Shown here: positions 62,523 through 64,000 of the stretch, piece after piece
Layout: the number at the start of each line of letters is the position of its first letter
Numbering within the stretch: the first letter of the stretch is position 1
Origin: Ruegeria sp. EL01
Lineage (GTDB): Bacteria > Pseudomonadota > Alphaproteobacteria > Rhodobacterales > Rhodobacteraceae
Assembly (NCBI RefSeq): GCF_900313035.1
Contig: NZ_OMPS01000048.1
Span: 62,001-126,000, forward strand
Direction: 5' to 3'
Length of the DNA: 64,000 bases
The notes under the pieces: generated by a model
What the model saw: only the letters and a program-made list of their open reading frames with translations
Databases searched by the model: none
Told to the model about the DNA's origin: nothing
Position numbers and translations under genes: made by a program

Positions 62523-63455
62523 ATGCTTCAGAGTCTGATCGACGTCATCCTGCCGGTGTTTTTGGTTATCGGTGCCGGCTACGCGGCAACCCGGTCAGGG
62601 TACTTCAACGAAGTTCACGTCGATGGGTTGATGAAGTTCACCCAAGGCTTCGCCATCCCGTGTCTGCTGTTTCTGGCGATTGCGCATCTCGACCTGAGTG
62701 CCAGCTTCGATCCAAGACTGCTGGTCAGTTTCTATTCGGCTGCCGCCTTATGTTTTGCGGTCGGCCTGTTCGGGGCACGCATCATCTTTGGACGAGACTG
62801 GGAAGATTGCGTGGCAATCGGGTTCTGCTGCCTGTTTTCAAACTCGGTCCTGCTGGGTTTGCCAATCACCGAACGCGCTTATGGCCCTGAGAACCCGACC
62901 GGCAACTACGCGATCATCGCGTTCCATTCCCCCTTTTGCTACGGCGTCGGGATCACCGTCATGGAAGTGGTACGGAACCGGGGACATGGCGGAATGCGTA
63001 TGGCACGCTCCGTGTTGTCCGCGATGTTCAAAAACGCATTGATCCTAGGGATCGCATTGGGATTTCTGGTCAATCTGTCAGGCTTGGTCATTCCGGCTGT
63101 TATCGATGAAGCTCTTGGGTTGGTAACCCGCGCCGCCCTGCCCGGCGCATTGTTTGCGCTAGGGGGTGTACTGGTCAAATACAGACCCGAAGGTGACCTT
63201 CGCACCATTGCCTATGTCTGCGCTATCTCCTTGATGTTGCACCCAAGTCTGGTCTGGATGTTCGGAAAGACCACGGGTTTGCCGCAGGATCTGTTCAGAT
63301 CAGGAGTTTTGAACGCAGCCATGGCACCGGGTTTCAATGCCTACATTTTTGCCAACATGTATGGTCGTACCAAACGTGTTGCGGCCTCGTCCGTGCTGAT
63401 TGGAACGGCCGCGTCAATTCTAAGCGTCTGGCTTTGGTTGACCCTATTGGGCTAA
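62523..63455 (+). CDS. AEC-family permease
   Basis: This 310-residue polytopic protein has about ten hydrophobic helices in two inverted halves and resembles the auxin efflux carrier family: VILPVFLVIGAGYAATRSGYF, FAIPCLLFLAIAHLDL, FSNSVLLGLPITERAYG and PGALFALGGVLVKYRPEG. Such transporters move organic acids and related anions, for example malate. It lies 57 bases after the MBL gene. Substrate unknown. Confidence 0.87.
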   Translation: MLQSLIDVILPVFLVIGAGYAATRSGYFNEVHVDGLMKFTQGFAIPCLLFLAIAHLDLSASFDPRLLVSFYSAAALCFAVGLFGARIIFGRDWEDCVAIGFCCLFSNSVLLGLPITERAYGPENPTGNYAIIAFHSPFCYGVGITVMEVVRNRGHGGMRMARSVLSAMFKNALILGIALGFLVNLSGLVIPAVIDEALGLVTRAALPGALFALGGVLVKYRPEGDLRTIAYVCAISLMLHPSLVWMFGKTTGLPQDLFRSGVLNAAMAPGFNAYIFANMYGRTKRVAASSVLIGTAASILSVWLWLTLLG

Positions 63456-63527
63456 GCCCCCTTGACGCATGGATTGACAATTTGTGGCAGAGTTACATCT
63501 ATCGCACAATTAGACAGGAGCCTTCGC

Positions 63528-64000
63528 ATGTTGCATGCCATCATCGTCGCCCATGGTCAGCCGTCGGACCCCGAGCCCGCCGAGGCAGCGCTTGCGGGAT
63601 TTGCTTCCAAGGTTGACGCTTTGACAACAGATGTATCCGTTCATTCCGCTACTTTAGCTGCGCCAGGCATGTTTGAGTTACGGATGGACAGCCTGCCTGA
63701 AGATACTGTGATCTATCCGCTTTTCATGGCGAAAGGCTGGTTCGTAACCAGTGCTTTGCCGAAACGCGTCGGAGACCGCGATTTGCGCATTCTAGATCCG
63801 CTGGGCATTGATCCTGAATTACCCGAACTTGCCGCGCACGCATTGAAAACAGCGCTGTCTGACCGGAGATGGGAGGCCGCCTCAACCGACCTGGTCATAG
63901 CGGCACATGGCTCTGGCCGCAGCCGCAACCCCTCCGCTGTTGCAGCGGAGTTTGCGTCGAAACTAGGACAATCAGTTTCCTTCAACTCAATCCGGGTTGG
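63528..64000 (+). CDS. CbiX/sirohydrochlorin chelatase-like protein, cut by window edge
   Basis: The first 157 residues of this gene are present. It starts at ATG 63528 with AGGAG eight bases upstream. Two histidine motifs, IIVAHGQPSDPEPA near the start and IAAHGSGRSRNPS near residue 125, fit the duplicated chelatase fold of CbiX/CbiK-like proteins that insert Co or Fe or Ni into tetrapyrroles. The 3' end lies outside the window. Function by family only. Confidence 0.8.
   Translation, partial: MLHAIIVAHGQPSDPEPAEAALAGFASKVDALTTDVSVHSATLAAPGMFELRMDSLPEDTVIYPLFMAKGWFVTSALPKRVGDRDLRILDPLGIDPELPELAAHALKTALSDRRWEAASTDLVIAAHGSGRSRNPSAVAAEFASKLGQSVSFNSIRV

Overview
The window reads as chromosomal DNA of an alphaproteobacterium of the Rhodobacteraceae/Roseobacter type. 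This rests on the GC-rich coding sequence, a TRAP transporter and a sugar ABC system side by side, an ExoY/ExoA/ExoM-like exopolysaccharide set, and a core block with the order SPOR lipoprotein, D-Ala-D-Ala carboxypeptidase, tmk, holB, tatD, MBL hydrolase. The species assignment is inference. No IS element, integrase, prophage, CRISPR array or rRNA operon was seen.

Region A (about 0.6-13.6 kb) is an exopolysaccharide locus: an ExoY-like priming transferase, two paralogous GT2 enzymes, a small ExoX/SyrA-like membrane protein, a 1061-residue protein carrying three glycosyltransferases in one chain, a Wzx-type flippase, two GT4 enzymes and two sulfotransferases. The second sulfotransferase is frameshifted at a run of C. 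A sulfated surface polysaccharide is the likely product; polymerase and chain-length genes are not in the window.

Region B (13.6-24.0 kb) is the most unusual part. A type II thioesterase and a 1763-residue polyketide synthase (KS-AT-KR-ACP-methyltransferase) are flanked by two oppositely oriented gene groups. On the left are a 24-cysteine protein, a two-module beta-sandwich-like protein and a Gly/Tyr-rich protein. On the right are a radical SAM enzyme with an N-terminal cysteine-rich region and a second beta-sandwich-like protein that shares a helical motif with the Cys-rich protein. I know of no described system with this composition.

Region C (24.1-39.8 kb) is one catabolic regulon in two divergent arms. 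The left arm encodes a regulator made of a winged helix fused to a solute-binding-protein fold, an SDR, an M24-fold enzyme, a 2-oxoacid dehydrogenase E1 alpha/E1 beta, an E2-like protein lacking its catalytic histidine, and an aldehyde dehydrogenase. The right arm encodes a sugar-type ABC importer, a second SDR, a 3-hydroxyisobutyrate-dehydrogenase-family enzyme and a ThuA-like protein. Two ATCC-N5-GGAT operators lie 21 bp apart between the arms. The substrate is probably a sugar, polyol or sugar acid, but is not determined.

Region D (40.0-49.6 kb) holds a TRAP transporter with a D-amino-acid-dehydrogenase-type flavoenzyme and an enolase-superfamily racemase-type enzyme, controlled by a divergent LysR gene. 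Next to it are a ThDP-dependent acetolactate-synthase-like enzyme divergent from a GntR regulator and an Asp/Glu-racemase-family protein, sharing a palindromic operator.

Region E (49.6-56.6 kb) is accessory: a cyclase-TPR protein with an altered cyclase site, a vanadium-haloperoxidase/PAP2-like enzyme with a long Gly-Leu-Gly-Asn repeat, and a convergent 941-residue HEXXH protein. It ends at a tRNA-Ser(UGA).

Region F (56.8-64 kb) is conserved core: SPOR lipoprotein, PBP5-like carboxypeptidase, tmk, holB, tatD and MBL hydrolase with 3-4 bp contacts, then an AEC transporter and a CbiX-like gene that runs off the right edge.
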